From NCBI RefSeq assembly GCF_024213375.1, contig NZ_JANAVJ010000030.1:1-63547 (forward strand): a stretch of 63,547 nucleotides of DNA. The letters are read 5' to 3'. Position 1 is the first letter of the stretch. The number at the start of each line of letters is the position of its first letter. Shown piece after piece: positions 17,803-28,024 of this stretch. This DNA comes from Paenibacillus sp. MZ04-78.2 (GTDB lineage Bacteria > Bacillota > Bacilli > Paenibacillales > NBRC-103111). A program made the position numbers and the translations under genes. The notes below the pieces were generated by a model. The model ran no database searches. It saw only the letters and a program-made list of their open reading frames with translations, and was not told the DNA's origin.

Positions 17803-20319
17803 TTTCAGAATCCCCATCAGCAGTTGGACGAATTCGGCCCGGGTCGCCTGCTGCTCAGGCCGGAACGAGCCGTCCGCATAGCCGCCGACCAATCCTTCGG
17901 CTTTCATCTGCTTGAGCAAACCGGTGCCCCAATACTCTTCATCCACGTCGGTGAACGGAAGGGCGCCACTTCGTTTGCCCGTCATGCTCATGCTGCGTGC
18001 CAGCATCGCCGTCATCTCCATGCGAGTGACCGGCTGGTCCGGCGCAAACGTCCGATCTGGATAACCTTCGATAATACCCGCCTGCGTCGCCCGGGCCACA
18101 TGATCGTAGGACCAATGCGTCTCCGGCAAATCGGAGAAGCTGACCGCTTTTTGCTTCGACAGCCGAAACGCCCGCGAGATAACCGCCGTCGCTTCGGCGC
18201 GAGTAATCGGGCGGTTGGGCTGGAACGTATAGTTGTCGTATCCGTCGATGATCTGTTTGCCGGTTAAATTCAAGATCGCATTCTGCGCCCAATGCCCTCG
18301 AATATCGGTATAGCCGCCGGCCAGCGGCTTGGCGTTAACGAGCAGTTGATACATGCGGTTATTGAACGGACGGTTTGCAGTCAGCTTCAGATAGTACGTC
18401 CCCGGCTTGAAGCGGCCGGACAACTCCTGGGAATCAGCTGAGCCGCTGTTCATCGAGGTCGCCATCGAATTCATCGACCCGTCGTATAAATGCATGTACA
18501 TGCTCACGTCGGAAGGGATGTCGCTAAGTCCGACCCGAACGAAGCTTTCCTCTTCTACCTTGAACTGGAACCAGTCCACGTCGTCCGACTTATCGAGCAG
18601 GCCGTTATACGGAGTATCCATCGAGATAACCGTCGCCTGATAAGAGCGGTTGTTCGGTTCGTTCGGATCGATCAGCTTCGCGTCGTACTCGATCGCGAGC
18701 GTATATTCGCCAACAACCGGGTTCGAATAATCCTTCACGTTGGTCACCCGAATGTAGTAGGTGCCGGGAAACACTTCGGGCAAGGTGTACGACTCCGTTG
18801 CGCCGTCGTCTCCTTCGTCGATCGTCACCGACTTCTCTCCTTGCTTTTGAACGAGAAGCACCGGGTCAATTCGCGCCGTATCGGTCGTCACATGAATACG
18901 CAACGAACCGGTTTGCTGAACCGGGAATTCGTACCAGTCCACATCGTTGTATTGGTGAAACGTCCCCTTGACCTTCACGCTCCGGGAAGGCAGCACGAAC
19001 GCTTTGAACTGGCGGTCGTTGTCTTCGTACAGATCGCGGTAAATGTCAAAGGAAGTCGTCAGCCCGTAAGGCGTTTCCACTTTACGGTTGCGGTCGCTAA
19101 GCTGCAGTTGAAAATAGCTGCGCCCTTTCGTTACCTTGAACGGAACCGTCTGACCCCCTTGCACGGTTTTGGTCGTCAGCGCGCCGGAAGCGTCCGTATG
19201 CTGCACGTTCACTGACAAGCTGCTGTCGAGCTCCAGCGTAACATTTACGGTTCCGTCGTAGGAAGCATCCGTGGCAAACCAGTCGTTGTCCGTACCGTCC
19301 GAGAAGGATGCGGTAATTTTTTTACTGACGGAGATCGCTTTGGCCTGATCCTTACGGTTGTTCGGCTCGTACATGTCAGTCAAATAAGGCTCATTGAGCA
19401 ATCGGTCTACCCGAAGCAAGCCGTAGCCGGTTCGCGGATTCCAACCTTTTCCGGATAAATCCTCTGCGGTTTGGCGGATCCATTGACGAATCTGATACGC
19501 TTTCATCTGCGGATTCCGCCCCCACAGTAACGCGGCCGCTGCCGCGACTTGCGGCGCTGCCATTGACGTCCCGCCGTTCGCTTTATACGAACCGCCTGCC
19601 GCTGTCGTGAACACATCCCAAGGCGCGACGACGTCGACCTCCGGCCCCGTGTTGGACATTTCATTCACCGTACCGTTGGCATTCACCCCGCCAACCGCGA
19701 GGACGGTAGGATACGCCGCCGGATATTTGACGCGGTTGCCTTCGTTGCCCGTAGCGGCTACCAGCAGCACGTCTCTTTCCTCCGCGTACCGTACGATATC
19801 GTTCATGTAAGCGGAGTATTTATTGAGGCCGAGCGAGAGAACAACAATCTTGGCGCCATGATCGACGGCATAACGAATCCCTTCGCCGAGCTTCTGCTCG
19901 CCGCCGGTCCCGTCCGCTTCAAGCGCTTTGATCGGCATGATCCGGGCATTCCACAGCATGCCGGCAACGCCCCGGTCGTTATTTCCCACAGCGCCTATGA
20001 CACCCGCTACGTTGGTGCCGTGGCCGTTGTTGTCCTCCGGCGGCTGTTTCGGATGAATCAGGTTGACGCCCGGCACCAAATTAGGCTTCAGATCGGGGTG
20101 CGCCAAATCCACTCCGGTATCGACGACCGCGATAATCATGCCGCTGTTGCTCTGCGCCACATTCCAGGCTTCATTCATATGAATTTGCTTTAGGTAAGTT
20201 TGCTTGGCATAGAACGGATCGTCCGCCTCCAAGGCATAAACCGTACCGTTGCTGATGAGGAGAATCGTGAGGCCTAAGAATGATGAGTATATGGTATGTT
20301 TAAGATTTAAGCCGTTCAT
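17800..20319 (-). CDS. Cell-surface subtilisin-like serine protease with SLH domains
   Basis: 839 residues. Signal peptide (to about residue 30, VYALEADD), then an S8 peptidase domain (about 40-310) with the full triad D67 (VVDTGVD), H100 (NGHGTNVAG) and S252 (GGTSMAAP) plus oxyanion N192. About 320-650 contains PPC-type beta domains (repeated EPNNR...A, DDVDWF or NDWF, and GTYYLRVT-like patterns). Three SLH modules follow from about 655 (DIRGHWAQNAI, SDLPETHWSYDHV, DVDEEYWGTGL), each with an ITRAEA/VTRMEM/ATRAEF motif. It should bind pyruvylated secondary wall polymer made with TagO, MnaA and CsaB. Substrate unknown. Monocistronic with its own promoter. Confidence 0.92.
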   Translation of the reverse strand: MNGLNLKHTIYSSFLGLTILLISNGTVYALEADDPFYAKQTYLKQIHMNEAWNVAQSNSGMIIAVVDTGVDLAHPDLKPNLVPGVNLIHPKQPPEDNNGHGTNVAGVIGAVGNNDRGVAGMLWNARIMPIKALEADGTGGEQKLGEGIRYAVDHGAKIVVLSLGLNKYSAYMNDIVRYAEERDVLLVAATGNEGNRVKYPAAYPTVLAVGGVNANGTVNEMSNTGPEVDVVAPWDVFTTAAGGSYKANGGTSMAAPQVAAAAALLWGRNPQMKAYQIRQWIRQTAEDLSGKGWNPRTGYGLLRVDRLLNEPYLTDMYEPNNRKDQAKAISVSKKITASFSDGTDNDWFATDASYDGTVNVTLELDSSLSVNVQHTDASGALTTKTVQGGQTVPFKVTKGRSYFQLQLSDRNRKVETPYGLTTSFDIYRDLYEDNDRQFKAFVLPSRSVKVKGTFHQYNDVDWYEFPVQQTGSLRIHVTTDTARIDPVLLVQKQGEKSVTIDEGDDGATESYTLPEVFPGTYYIRVTNVKDYSNPVVGEYTLAIEYDAKLIDPNEPNNRSYQATVISMDTPYNGLLDKSDDVDWFQFKVEEESFVRVGLSDIPSDVSMYMHLYDGSMNSMATSMNSGSADSQELSGRFKPGTYYLKLTANRPFNNRMYQLLVNAKPLAGGYTDIRGHWAQNAILNLTGKQIIDGYDNYTFQPNRPITRAEATAVISRAFRLSKQKAVSFSDLPETHWSYDHVARATQAGIIEGYPDRTFAPDQPVTRMEMTAMLARSMSMTGKRSGALPFTDVDEEYWGTGLLKQMKAEGLVGGYADGSFRPEQQATRAEFVQLLMGILK

Positions 20320-20370
20320 CGCATTCAGAATCCTTTATCATGATTTTCTTCAGCCTAACCCCATTATCTC

Positions 20371-20399
20371 ATTCTAAGCTTTAAGCCGACGCCCTGCAA
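20371..20399 (-). promoter_or_regulatory. Putative promoter for the SLH protease
   Basis: Minus strand TTGCAG (20394-20399), 17 bases, TAGAAT (20371-20376), about 50 bases before the start. Confidence 0.5.
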
Positions 20400-20450
20400 C
20401 TGGAATTGAAAACCTGAACGAAAAGTTTCACCATTCGGACACATACGCCG

Positions 20451-20488
20451 AAAAAACCCGCCTTTCCGGTCAAGGAAAAGCGGGTTTT
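20451..20488 (-). terminator. Terminator after the nuo operon
   Basis: AAAACCCGC pairs with GCGGGTTTT (or the extended form with GGTCAAGG in the loop), followed by TTTTTTCGG on the minus strand. It ends the complex I operon 35 bases after nuoN. Confidence 0.88.
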
Positions 20489-20522
20489 CGCATGGACGAG
20501 CGCGACCATATGTCCACCCGGA

Positions 20523-22040
20523 CTAGCTGAACATGAACAAATCCTGCGTAAGCGAGAAGATGCGCTCCAAGTAGCCGATCACCCAGTGCGGGAACAATCC
20601 GAGCACTACGCTCGCCGCTACGCACAGCCACATCGTTACGCCAAGCGGAACGCTCGTGCGGATCGGCTGCGCTCCTCCGTCTTCGCTGCGCATGAACATT
20701 TGGCGGATCAAGCCGAAGTAGAAGTAGTACGAAACGACGCTCGTTCCGATCATGACCGCCGCAAGCCAGTAATGCTGCGTTTGCAGCGTGCCGAGCAAAA
20801 TGTACAGCTTCCCGAAGAAGCCTCCCGACACCGGCAGCCCCGCCAAGGACAGCACTAGCAGCACGGTGGCAACAGCCGTTCCCGGCGCACGGTAATACAA
20901 CCCGGCCAACCCTTTGATCTCATCGTCGCCTGTCGAGCGTTCGACGATCATCAGCACCGCGAAAATCCCGATGTTCATGAACAGATAGGCGATCAGGTAA
21001 AAAGCGAACTCGGCGAAATTCGAGTAATGCATCATCGAGAACTGAATCGCGATCGGCACCATCAAATAGCCGGAGTTGGCGATACCCGAATAGGCGAGCA
21101 GACGCTTCATGTTCGTTTGCCGCAGAGCAATGAAGTTACCGACGATCATCGCAGCCGCCGCCACGACCATCAGCGATAGCAAGACATCATCGTGGAACGG
21201 AAGATTCATCACATCCCCGATCGCATAGACGTTGTACATGAACCGGAACAGAATCGCAAATGCCGCCGCCTTCGACACGACCGCAAGAAAAGCGGTAACC
21301 GGCGTTGGGGCTCCTTGATATACGTCCGGCGCCCACATATGGAACGGCGCCGCCGCCACTTTGAAGCCGAAGCCCGCAAGCAGCAGGAAAAAGCTTAAAT
21401 ACACGAGCGGGAGCATTCCATGGGAAGCCTGCCCGAGTCCCGCGTTAATCTCCCTGATCACCGTCGAGCCCGTCATGCCATACAAGAAGGACATTCCGTA
21501 CAGAATGACGGCTGACGATACACCGCCCAGCACAAGGTATTTGAAAGCCCCCTCGTTCGAGCGCTTGTCTTTTTTACGCATGGCTACCAAAATATACGAA
21601 GTGATACTGAGCAGTTCCAAGCCGACGAAGATGGTGATCAGATCGCCGGACGAAGCCATAATCATGCCGCCGAGCGTTGCCGGTAGAAGCAAATAATAAA
21701 ATTCGCCGACATGCGGAATTTCATCTTCTTTCACCGAGCCGATGCTCATTAGCGTAATCAGCCCGGCTCCCGCCAGCAGCACCAGCTTCAGGATGGCCGC
21801 AAAATCGTCGACCCGGTAGCTGAAGTTCAGCAGCTGCTTCGGTTCTGCAGGATTGAGCTGCCCTGCTGCAAATACAGCGGCAATAATAATACCTGCCAGC
21901 GATAGCCAGCCCAGCCAGTTCCGGTTCATTTGACGCGGCAGCAGCAGATCGAGCAGCGACAACACCACAGCGGCGGCGACAAGTGTCAGCTCCGGAGCCA
22001 GCACACCCAGATCACTTAGCTCAAGACGTATCGGTTCCAC
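20523..22040 (-). CDS. nuoN: NADH-quinone oxidoreductase subunit N
   Basis: Antiporter-like proton-pumping subunit at the membrane arm of complex I. 505 residues with about 14 hydrophobic helices. The Mrp-like core is recognisable (GLELLSITSYILVAMRKKD and KVAAAPFHMWAPDVYQGAP with the conserved Lys). Last gene of the nuo operon, 4 bases after nuoM. Confidence 0.93.
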   Translation of the reverse strand: MEPIRLELSDLGVLAPELTLVAAAVVLSLLDLLLPRQMNRNWLGWLSLAGIIIAAVFAAGQLNPAEPKQLLNFSYRVDDFAAILKLVLLAGAGLITLMSIGSVKEDEIPHVGEFYYLLLPATLGGMIMASSGDLITIFVGLELLSITSYILVAMRKKDKRSNEGAFKYLVLGGVSSAVILYGMSFLYGMTGSTVIREINAGLGQASHGMLPLVYLSFFLLLAGFGFKVAAAPFHMWAPDVYQGAPTPVTAFLAVVSKAAAFAILFRFMYNVYAIGDVMNLPFHDDVLLSLMVVAAAAMIVGNFIALRQTNMKRLLAYSGIANSGYLMVPIAIQFSMMHYSNFAEFAFYLIAYLFMNIGIFAVLMIVERSTGDDEIKGLAGLYYRAPGTAVATVLLVLSLAGLPVSGGFFGKLYILLGTLQTQHYWLAAVMIGTSVVSYYFYFGLIRQMFMRSEDGGAQPIRTSVPLGVTMWLCVAASVVLGLFPHWVIGYLERIFSLTQDLFMFS

Positions 22041-22044
22041 CGGT

Positions 22045-23676
22045 CTAACCCCCTATCTTCCCAGAAACGCTGTGAATGAATTGATCGAAGCTGCTGACGG
22101 TTTGATGCAGCGGATTGCTCAGCACGCCCGGGTAAATCCCGAGCACTACGATGAAAGCGACAAGGGCAATCATCGGAATCGCTTCGATCAGCCGTGCGTC
22201 CCGCATCTTCGGCAGCTCCGTCTTCTGTGGTCCGTACGTGATACCGAGCACCCCGCGAAGCACGTAGACCGCAGCCAGAATGATCCCAAGCGCCCCGACG
22301 GCCGTAATGATCTTATACTTCTCGAACAAGCCCAGGAAGGCCAGGAACTCGCCGATGAAGCCGGACAACCCGGGCAGACCGAGCGAGGCCATCCCGGCTA
22401 CGAGCAGAATGCCGGAAATGAACGGCACCGACTTGGCCAAGCCGCCAAGCTGGTCGAGCTCCGTTGTCTGCGTACGCTCATAGATGCTCCCAACAAGGAG
22501 GAACAATAGCGCCGAGATGAGACCGTGAGAGACGAGCTGGAATACGGCTCCTTCCAGACCGGTCGGGTTAAACGCGGCAATGCCGACCAGCACGATGCCC
22601 ATATGGCTAATACTGGAGTAAGCCAGCACCAGCTTGAACTCCTTTTGCACAAAAGCCAGAATCGCACCGTACACGATGTTGATCACTCCGAGAATCGCCA
22701 GTACGGCAGCCCACTGCACCGCCTGCTGCGGGAACAGCAAAATCCCGAAGCGGATCAGACCATAAGCGCCCATTTTCAGCAAAATGCCGGAGTGAATCAT
22801 AACGATTGACGGCGGCGCTTCCGTATGTACTTTCAGCATCCACGTATGGAACGGGAAGATCGGCAGCTTGATGCCGAAGGCCACGAGCATCATCAGGAAC
22901 AGCACCCATTTCATCGTTTCGCTTAAATAGAACGGGTTGCCCTCCGGATCGCCTTGATTCACATACGAATCCGCGCTCTGGAACAGATGCTCCATAATCA
23001 CATTGATGTCCCCTGAATAATAAATCGAAATGCCGTTATTCCCCATCGTTTGGCCGAAGCCCGCCGTACTGACGAGGATGAGAAAAGCGATCAGCATAAT
23101 CGCCGAACCGATTCCGTTATAGATCAAGAACTTGTTCGCCGCACGCTCCCGGTCCATATACCCCCAAATGCCGATCAGGAAGAACATCGGGATCAGCGTC
23201 ACCTCGAAGAAGACGAAGAACAAGAACAGATCCTGCGCCATAAAGACGCCGAACATGCCGGTTTCAAGCAGCAGGAACAAAATAAAATACGATTTCCAGC
23301 GCTTCTTGATGTACACCGACGCCAGCGCAGCCATCGTTGCGACAATCGCGGTCAAGAAGACGAGCGGCAGCGAAAGGCCGTCAATGGCCATCGTATACTT
23401 AAATTCGAAGAAGTAGGCCGTCAATTGACTGAGTCCCTGCGTCTCTTTGTTCAGCGGGACGAGAATCCACGGTACCTCTTCTCTGAACTGCATGCCTTCA
23501 AGATTATGGTTAAACTGCCCGTAAAGCCAGGCGGACAGCACCAGCGGAATAAGCGTCGCGACAATCGCCGTCGCTTTGATCCACTGGCCCTGCGTCTTGG
23601 GCATAAACATCAGGATCAGCACACCGATGAGCGGCGAAAAAGCGATGAGCGATAAAATAGGAATACTATCCGACAT
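22045..23676 (-). CDS. nuoM: NADH-quinone oxidoreductase subunit M
   Basis: Second antiporter-like subunit of complex I. 543 residues, about 14 helices. Motifs: FFVFFEVTLIPMFFLIGIWG with the buried Glu and IKLPIFPFHTWMLKVHTEAP with the conserved Lys. ATG 23676 has GGAAGGAGG about 8 bases upstream; the longer in-frame TTG is rejected. The start overlaps the nuoL end by 11 bases. Confidence 0.94.
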   Translation of the reverse strand: MSDSIPILSLIAFSPLIGVLILMFMPKTQGQWIKATAIVATLIPLVLSAWLYGQFNHNLEGMQFREEVPWILVPLNKETQGLSQLTAYFFEFKYTMAIDGLSLPLVFLTAIVATMAALASVYIKKRWKSYFILFLLLETGMFGVFMAQDLFLFFVFFEVTLIPMFFLIGIWGYMDRERAANKFLIYNGIGSAIMLIAFLILVSTAGFGQTMGNNGISIYYSGDINVIMEHLFQSADSYVNQGDPEGNPFYLSETMKWVLFLMMLVAFGIKLPIFPFHTWMLKVHTEAPPSIVMIHSGILLKMGAYGLIRFGILLFPQQAVQWAAVLAILGVINIVYGAILAFVQKEFKLVLAYSSISHMGIVLVGIAAFNPTGLEGAVFQLVSHGLISALLFLLVGSIYERTQTTELDQLGGLAKSVPFISGILLVAGMASLGLPGLSGFIGEFLAFLGLFEKYKIITAVGALGIILAAVYVLRGVLGITYGPQKTELPKMRDARLIEAIPMIALVAFIVVLGIYPGVLSNPLHQTVSSFDQFIHSVSGKIGG

Positions 23677-25561
23677 CGATGAACCTCCTTCCCGCAATGG
23701 CCAGTATCAAAATCAACAGCCCGAGCAGCGTGATCAGCCCGTACGATTGTACCTGTCCGTTCTGCATCCGGGACCCGAGACGTCCGAGGCCGGTTACGGT
23801 ATAGCTGGCCAAGCGCACGACACCGTCGACCACATAGACGTCGAATAGGTGCAGCAAAGACCCGATTCCCTGAAGCGGACGGACGATGATCGTCTGATAC
23901 AGCTCATCAATGTAATACTTGCGGTTAAGCAGCCGGTACAGCCAAGGCGCGCCAGCCGAGACGGCATCCGCCGAAATGACGCGTTTGAGATAGACAAGAT
24001 ACCCTAGTCCGATCCCGAGCAAACCGACGACGTTAGACATCACCATGACGAACCAGGAAGCATGCTCTTCTTCTGCATGACCGGTCAGCCACGAGCCCAG
24101 CCACGGATTGAACGGCGTGAAGACGAAGCCGGCCACCACGGCAAGGACCGCCAGCACGATAAGCGGGAAGGTCATGGAGCCGGGAGATTCGTGAACCGGA
24201 CCGTGATTTTCCTTTTGCCGGGACTTGCCCATGAACACCAGAAAGAACAGACGCGACATATAAAATGCCGTAAAAAACGCTGCGATCAACCCGACCCAGA
24301 ACAATCCGGTATGTCCGGTGTTATACGCTTCGGTAAGAATCGCATCCTTGGACCAGAAGCCGGACAGCGGCACGATCCCGCTGAGCGCAAGCGCGCCGAT
24401 GGCGAACGTCCACGCCGTAACTTTCATTTTGCTGCCGACGCCGCCCATCTCGTGAATGTTCTGCGTATGCACCGCATGAATGACGCTACCTGCGCCAAGG
24501 AACAGCAGAGCCTTGAAGAACGCGTGCGTGAATAAGTGGAAAATGCCGGCCGTATACGCCACCGTCGTGCCGATCCCCAGCGCCATCATCATGTAGCCGA
24601 GCTGGCTGACTGTAGAATAGGCCAATATCCGCTTAATATCATTCTGCGCCGTACCGATCGTGGCGGCGAAAATCGCCGTAAACGCCCCGACCGCAGCTAC
24701 TACCGTCAAAGCAACGGGCGATGCCGTGAAAATGTCGAACGTCCGCGCTACGAGATATACCCCGGCGGCAACCATGGTCGCGGCATGGATCAGCGCGCTG
24801 ATCGGCGTCGGACCTTCCATCGCATCCGGAAGCCACGTGTGCAGCGGGAATTGGCCGGATTTGCCGATGGCGCCGACAAAAATCAAGATGGCGATCCAAG
24901 TCGCCATATCGCCGGAAATTTTTCCGCCGGACAGCGCATTATGAATCGAGCTGAAGTCGAGCGCATGGTTCGGCATAACCCAGAACAGCAGCAGAATGCC
25001 GAGAAACAACCCGACGTCGCCGATCCGGGTGACGATGAACGCCTTCTTGGCGGCCGCTCGGGCTTCCGGCTTGAAATACCAGAATCCTACAAGCAGGAAC
25101 GAGCAAACGCCAACCAGCTCCCAGAATATGTAGAATTGCACTAGGTTCTCCGAGATGACAAGCCCGAGCATGGAAAACGTAAACAGGGCGATATAAGCGA
25201 AAAACACATTTATTCGCTCGTCCCCGTGCATATAGCCTTTGGAATAAATATTAACTAGCAAGCTGACAAAGGTCACGATGACCAGCATGAGCGCATTCAA
25301 ATTCGTAACCTCGAAGCCCATGTTCAGCGTAACGCTGCCAAGATGGAGCCATTGCAATTTGTTCCACGTGAAATCTTCGACGTTCCCGCCGATCCGTTCC
25401 CAGAAAATAAGGACGGACAGCGCGAACGAAGCGAATACGGCCACTGTGCTGATATAAGCGCCCGTCTCCCGCAAACTGCGCCCCACCGCCGTTAAAATGA
25501 GAAACGACAGCAAGGGGAACAACGGGATGAGCCAAGCGTATTGCGAATAAGCCGATACCAT
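23666..25561 (-). CDS. nuoL: NADH-quinone oxidoreductase subunit L
   Basis: Distal antiporter-like subunit of complex I, with the long lateral C-terminal helix that ties the membrane arm together. About 631 residues. The N-terminal part carries IFWELVGVCSFLLVGFWY and the GKSGQFPLHTWLPDAMEGP block with its Lys and His residues. ATG 25561 was chosen because GGAGGAGG lies 10 bases upstream. A 9-bp hairpin lies in the gap to nuoK. Confidence 0.94.
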   Translation of the reverse strand: MVSAYSQYAWLIPLFPLLSFLILTAVGRSLRETGAYISTVAVFASFALSVLIFWERIGGNVEDFTWNKLQWLHLGSVTLNMGFEVTNLNALMLVIVTFVSLLVNIYSKGYMHGDERINVFFAYIALFTFSMLGLVISENLVQFYIFWELVGVCSFLLVGFWYFKPEARAAAKKAFIVTRIGDVGLFLGILLLFWVMPNHALDFSSIHNALSGGKISGDMATWIAILIFVGAIGKSGQFPLHTWLPDAMEGPTPISALIHAATMVAAGVYLVARTFDIFTASPVALTVVAAVGAFTAIFAATIGTAQNDIKRILAYSTVSQLGYMMMALGIGTTVAYTAGIFHLFTHAFFKALLFLGAGSVIHAVHTQNIHEMGGVGSKMKVTAWTFAIGALALSGIVPLSGFWSKDAILTEAYNTGHTGLFWVGLIAAFFTAFYMSRLFFLVFMGKSRQKENHGPVHESPGSMTFPLIVLAVLAVVAGFVFTPFNPWLGSWLTGHAEEEHASWFVMVMSNVVGLLGIGLGYLVYLKRVISADAVSAGAPWLYRLLNRKYYIDELYQTIIVRPLQGIGSLLHLFDVYVVDGVVRLASYTVTGLGRLGSRMQNGQVQSYGLITLLGLLILILAIAGRRFIDVG

Positions 25562-25622
25562 GGGCTTAAGTCCTCCTCCAAGAGATTGCCGCAAGCTTGC
25601 CTAAGAACACGATCTCTAATTT

Positions 25623-25662
25623 CCTGTCCGGATCGGATAAGCCTTCCCGGCCCCCGGACAGG
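25623..25662. other. Intergenic hairpin between nuoK and nuoL
   Basis: CCTGTCCGG (25623-25631) pairs perfectly with CCGGACAGG (25654-25662) around a 22-base loop. It is the main feature of the 118-base gap, the only long gap inside an otherwise tightly packed operon. No T-run, so it may be an RNA-processing or stability element. Confidence 0.6.
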
Positions 25663-25679
25663 CGCTTGCGGAAGCTGCG

Positions 25680-25997
25680 CTATCGCTTCATCGAGTCCAT
25701 CTCGTTGACATCCGTTGTTCCTTTGTTGCGGTACAGCGCAATCAGTATCGCAATGCCGACAGCCACTTCCGCCGCGGCCACCGTAATGTTAAACAGTGAG
25801 AAAATTTGCCCGGTTAACCCGGGGTTGACACCCAGCTTGGAAAAAGCGACGAGGTTCAGGTTGACGCTGTTGAGCATCAGCTCGACAGACAGCAAGACGA
25901 TAACAGCGTGCTTTTTCGAGAGCGCCCCATACAATCCGATGCAGAACAGAATCGCTGCCAGCGTCAAGTAAGGCGTAGCCAGTCCGGTAGCTCCCAT
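25680..25997 (-). CDS. nuoK: NADH-quinone oxidoreductase subunit K
   Basis: Small MrpC-like membrane subunit. 105 residues, three helices. The conserved membrane Glu lies in [34 protein letters not shown] precedes the ATG, 3 bases after the nuoJ stop. Confidence 0.94.
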   Translation of the reverse strand: MGATGLATPYLTLAAILFCIGLYGALSKKHAVIVLLSVELMLNSVNLNLVAFSKLGVNPGLTGQIFSLFNITVAAAEVAVGIAILIALYRNKGTTDVNEMDSMKR

Positions 25998-26000
25998 CCC

Positions 26001-26528
26001 TCAGTCCTCCTCTCTCTTCGCCACGATGATCGCACCGATGAAAGCGACCGTCAGCAGCACCGACATCAACTCGAACGGGATCACATGGTTGGTAAACAGC
26101 AGCTTCCCGATCTCCATTGTATTGTCCTGCATCGACGGGTATTGGCCGGAAGGAAGCTGCGATTGCTGGATCGCGTAAAAGATGATGCCGAACAGTCCCG
26201 CCGCCCCGACGAACAACAGTCCGTTATGCCAAGGCCGCTTCGGCTTTTCTTCCTCTTCCTTCGTATGCTTGGTCATCATGATCCCGAAAATCATCAGAAT
26301 GGAGATGGCGCCCGCATAGATCAAGATCTGAACGACGGCCACAAATTCCGCTTCGAGGACGACATACAGCCCGGCCAGGCTGATGAACGTCAGCGCCGCG
26401 GCCACGACCATGTGGACTACTTTGGTGAAGCTGAGCATGAAAATCGCCCCGCCGATGGCAAGCAGCGCACAGATGAAAAAGGCGATATTTTCACCGCGGG
26501 ACAAAAAGTCGACGATATTTCCGAACAT
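26001..26528 (-). CDS. nuoJ: NADH-quinone oxidoreductase subunit J
   Basis: Core membrane subunit near the quinone end of complex I. 175 residues, about five helices, ending in a charged tail. The third-helix region (VVQILIYAGAISILMIFGIMM) is the characteristic block. Start is ATG 26528, sharing its A with the nuoI stop (TAATG), so it is translationally coupled. Confidence 0.93.
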   Translation of the reverse strand: MFGNIVDFLSRGENIAFFICALLAIGGAIFMLSFTKVVHMVVAAALTFISLAGLYVVLEAEFVAVVQILIYAGAISILMIFGIMMTKHTKEEEEKPKRPWHNGLLFVGAAGLFGIIFYAIQQSQLPSGQYPSMQDNTMEIGKLLFTNHVIPFELMSVLLTVAFIGAIIVAKREED

Positions 26529-26971
26529 TATTTCGCCCCGCCTTTCGGAAGCGCGGAGTTGTTCTCCTTGCGCACGTTGTGATTGTTCTCGTTCAGCCAT
26601 TGCAGGTTTTTGAACAAATCGTCGCGGCTGTACGTGCTCAGCTCGAAGTTGTTGGTCATCACGATTGCTTCAGTCGGACATACTTCCGTACACAGATCGC
26701 ACAAAATGCATATTTCAAAGTTAATATCGTACGTATCGATCACTTTTCCCTTTTTCTCGGGGTCCGGGTTCGGCTTACCGACCAGATTGATGCACTCCGT
26801 CGGGCAGATGCGCGCGCATTGATTGCAGACGATGCATTTCTCGGGGTCAAAATGCTGGATGCCCCGGAACCGGTCCGGCATTTGAAGCGGAACGTCGGGA
26901 TAAGCATAGGTCACTTTTTTCTGGGTCATGGATTTAAAAGTCACGCCCAGTCCCTTCATGATGCCCTTCAT
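26528..26971 (-). CDS. nuoI: NADH-quinone oxidoreductase subunit I, two [4Fe-4S] ferredoxin domain
   Basis: Peripheral-arm subunit carrying clusters N6a and N6b that pass electrons to NuoB. 147 residues. Two intact ferredoxin motifs: CIVCNQCARICP and CILCDLCTEVCP, each with a distal Cys-Pro. ATG 26971 follows AAAGGGTG; a TTG two codons earlier is less likely. Confidence 0.95.
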   Translation of the reverse strand: MKGIMKGLGVTFKSMTQKKVTYAYPDVPLQMPDRFRGIQHFDPEKCIVCNQCARICPTECINLVGKPNPDPEKKGKVIDTYDINFEICILCDLCTEVCPTEAIVMTNNFELSTYSRDDLFKNLQWLNENNHNVRKENNSALPKGGAK

Positions 26972-27016
26972 AGTCAATCACCCTTTCATCCTCGGCATCC
27001 GGCTGCCGGGTCCTTG

Positions 27017-28024
27017 TTACATCGCAATCGCCATATAGATAGCCGTTACAAAAATATTAACCAGCGCCAGCGGCAGCAGCACCTTCCAGCCGAGTCCCAT
27101 CAACTGGTCCACCCGAATCCGGGGCATCGTTGCGCGCAGCCAGAACAGGAAAAATACGATGAACGCAAACTTCAGCAAAAACCAGATGATCCCCGGGATA
27201 AAATCGAGGAACGGAAGCGGCGCCTGCCACCCTCCTAAAAATACGGTTGTCGTCAAGCCGGCGATGGCGAACACGTAGACGTACTCGGCGAGCATGAAAA
27301 AGGCAAAGCGGAAACCGCTGTACTCGACGTGGTAGCCTGCAACCAGTTCCGACTCGGCCTCAGGCAAGTCGAAGGGCGTCCGGTTCAGCTCCGAAACGGC
27401 AGCCACGATAAACACGGCAAAGCCGATAATTTGCGGCAAAAAGTTCCAGTGCCAGAACCCGCCCGCCTGACCTTCTACGATCGTACGAAGGTTCATGCTA
27501 CCGGACATCATCACGACGCCTACGATGGAAATAACCAGCGGAATTTCGTAGCTGATCATCTGGGCAGCGGAACGCATTCCGCCGAGCAGGGCGTATTTGT
27601 TATTCGAAGCCCAGCCGCCGAGCACGATGCCGATGGTCGAGATCCCGGAAAGCGCGATATAATATAGCACTCCCACGTTCAGGTCGCTGCTGATCAGCCG
27701 GTCCGTGAACGGAATGGCCGCAATGACCGTAAACGCAGGTATAAACGTGATGATCGGAGCGAGGATGAAGAGCTCGCGCTCGGCTTTTTTCGGAATCGTG
27801 TCTTCTTTGATCAAGAGCTTGAATACGTCGGCGACGGTTTGCAGCAGTCCGAACGGGCCGACACGGTTCGGACCGATCCTCATCTGCATCCAGCCGATGA
27901 CCTTGCGCTCGAAGTAGATCGCATACGTCACAAAGCCAAGCACGATCAAAAGCAGCACGACGCCCCACGCGAAGAAAATGGCCGTATTCGTCCATGTTAA
28001 CGGCTCTTGCAATAAATCCGGCAT
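27017..28024 (-). CDS. nuoH: NADH-quinone oxidoreductase subunit H
   Basis: Membrane subunit that forms the quinone entry site with NuoB and NuoD. 335 residues, eight helices. Family blocks: YFERKVIGWMQMRIGPNRVG, ADVFKLLIKEDTIP and the loop ELNRTPFDLPEAESELVAGY, rich in acidic residues. The ATG shares a base with the nuoD stop (TGATG). Confidence 0.95.
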   Translation of the reverse strand: MPDLLQEPLTWTNTAIFFAWGVVLLLIVLGFVTYAIYFERKVIGWMQMRIGPNRVGPFGLLQTVADVFKLLIKEDTIPKKAERELFILAPIITFIPAFTVIAAIPFTDRLISSDLNVGVLYYIALSGISTIGIVLGGWASNNKYALLGGMRSAAQMISYEIPLVISIVGVVMMSGSMNLRTIVEGQAGGFWHWNFLPQIIGFAVFIVAAVSELNRTPFDLPEAESELVAGYHVEYSGFRFAFFMLAEYVYVFAIAGLTTTVFLGGWQAPLPFLDFIPGIIWFLLKFAFIVFFLFWLRATMPRIRVDQLMGLGWKVLLPLALVNIFVTAIYMAIAM

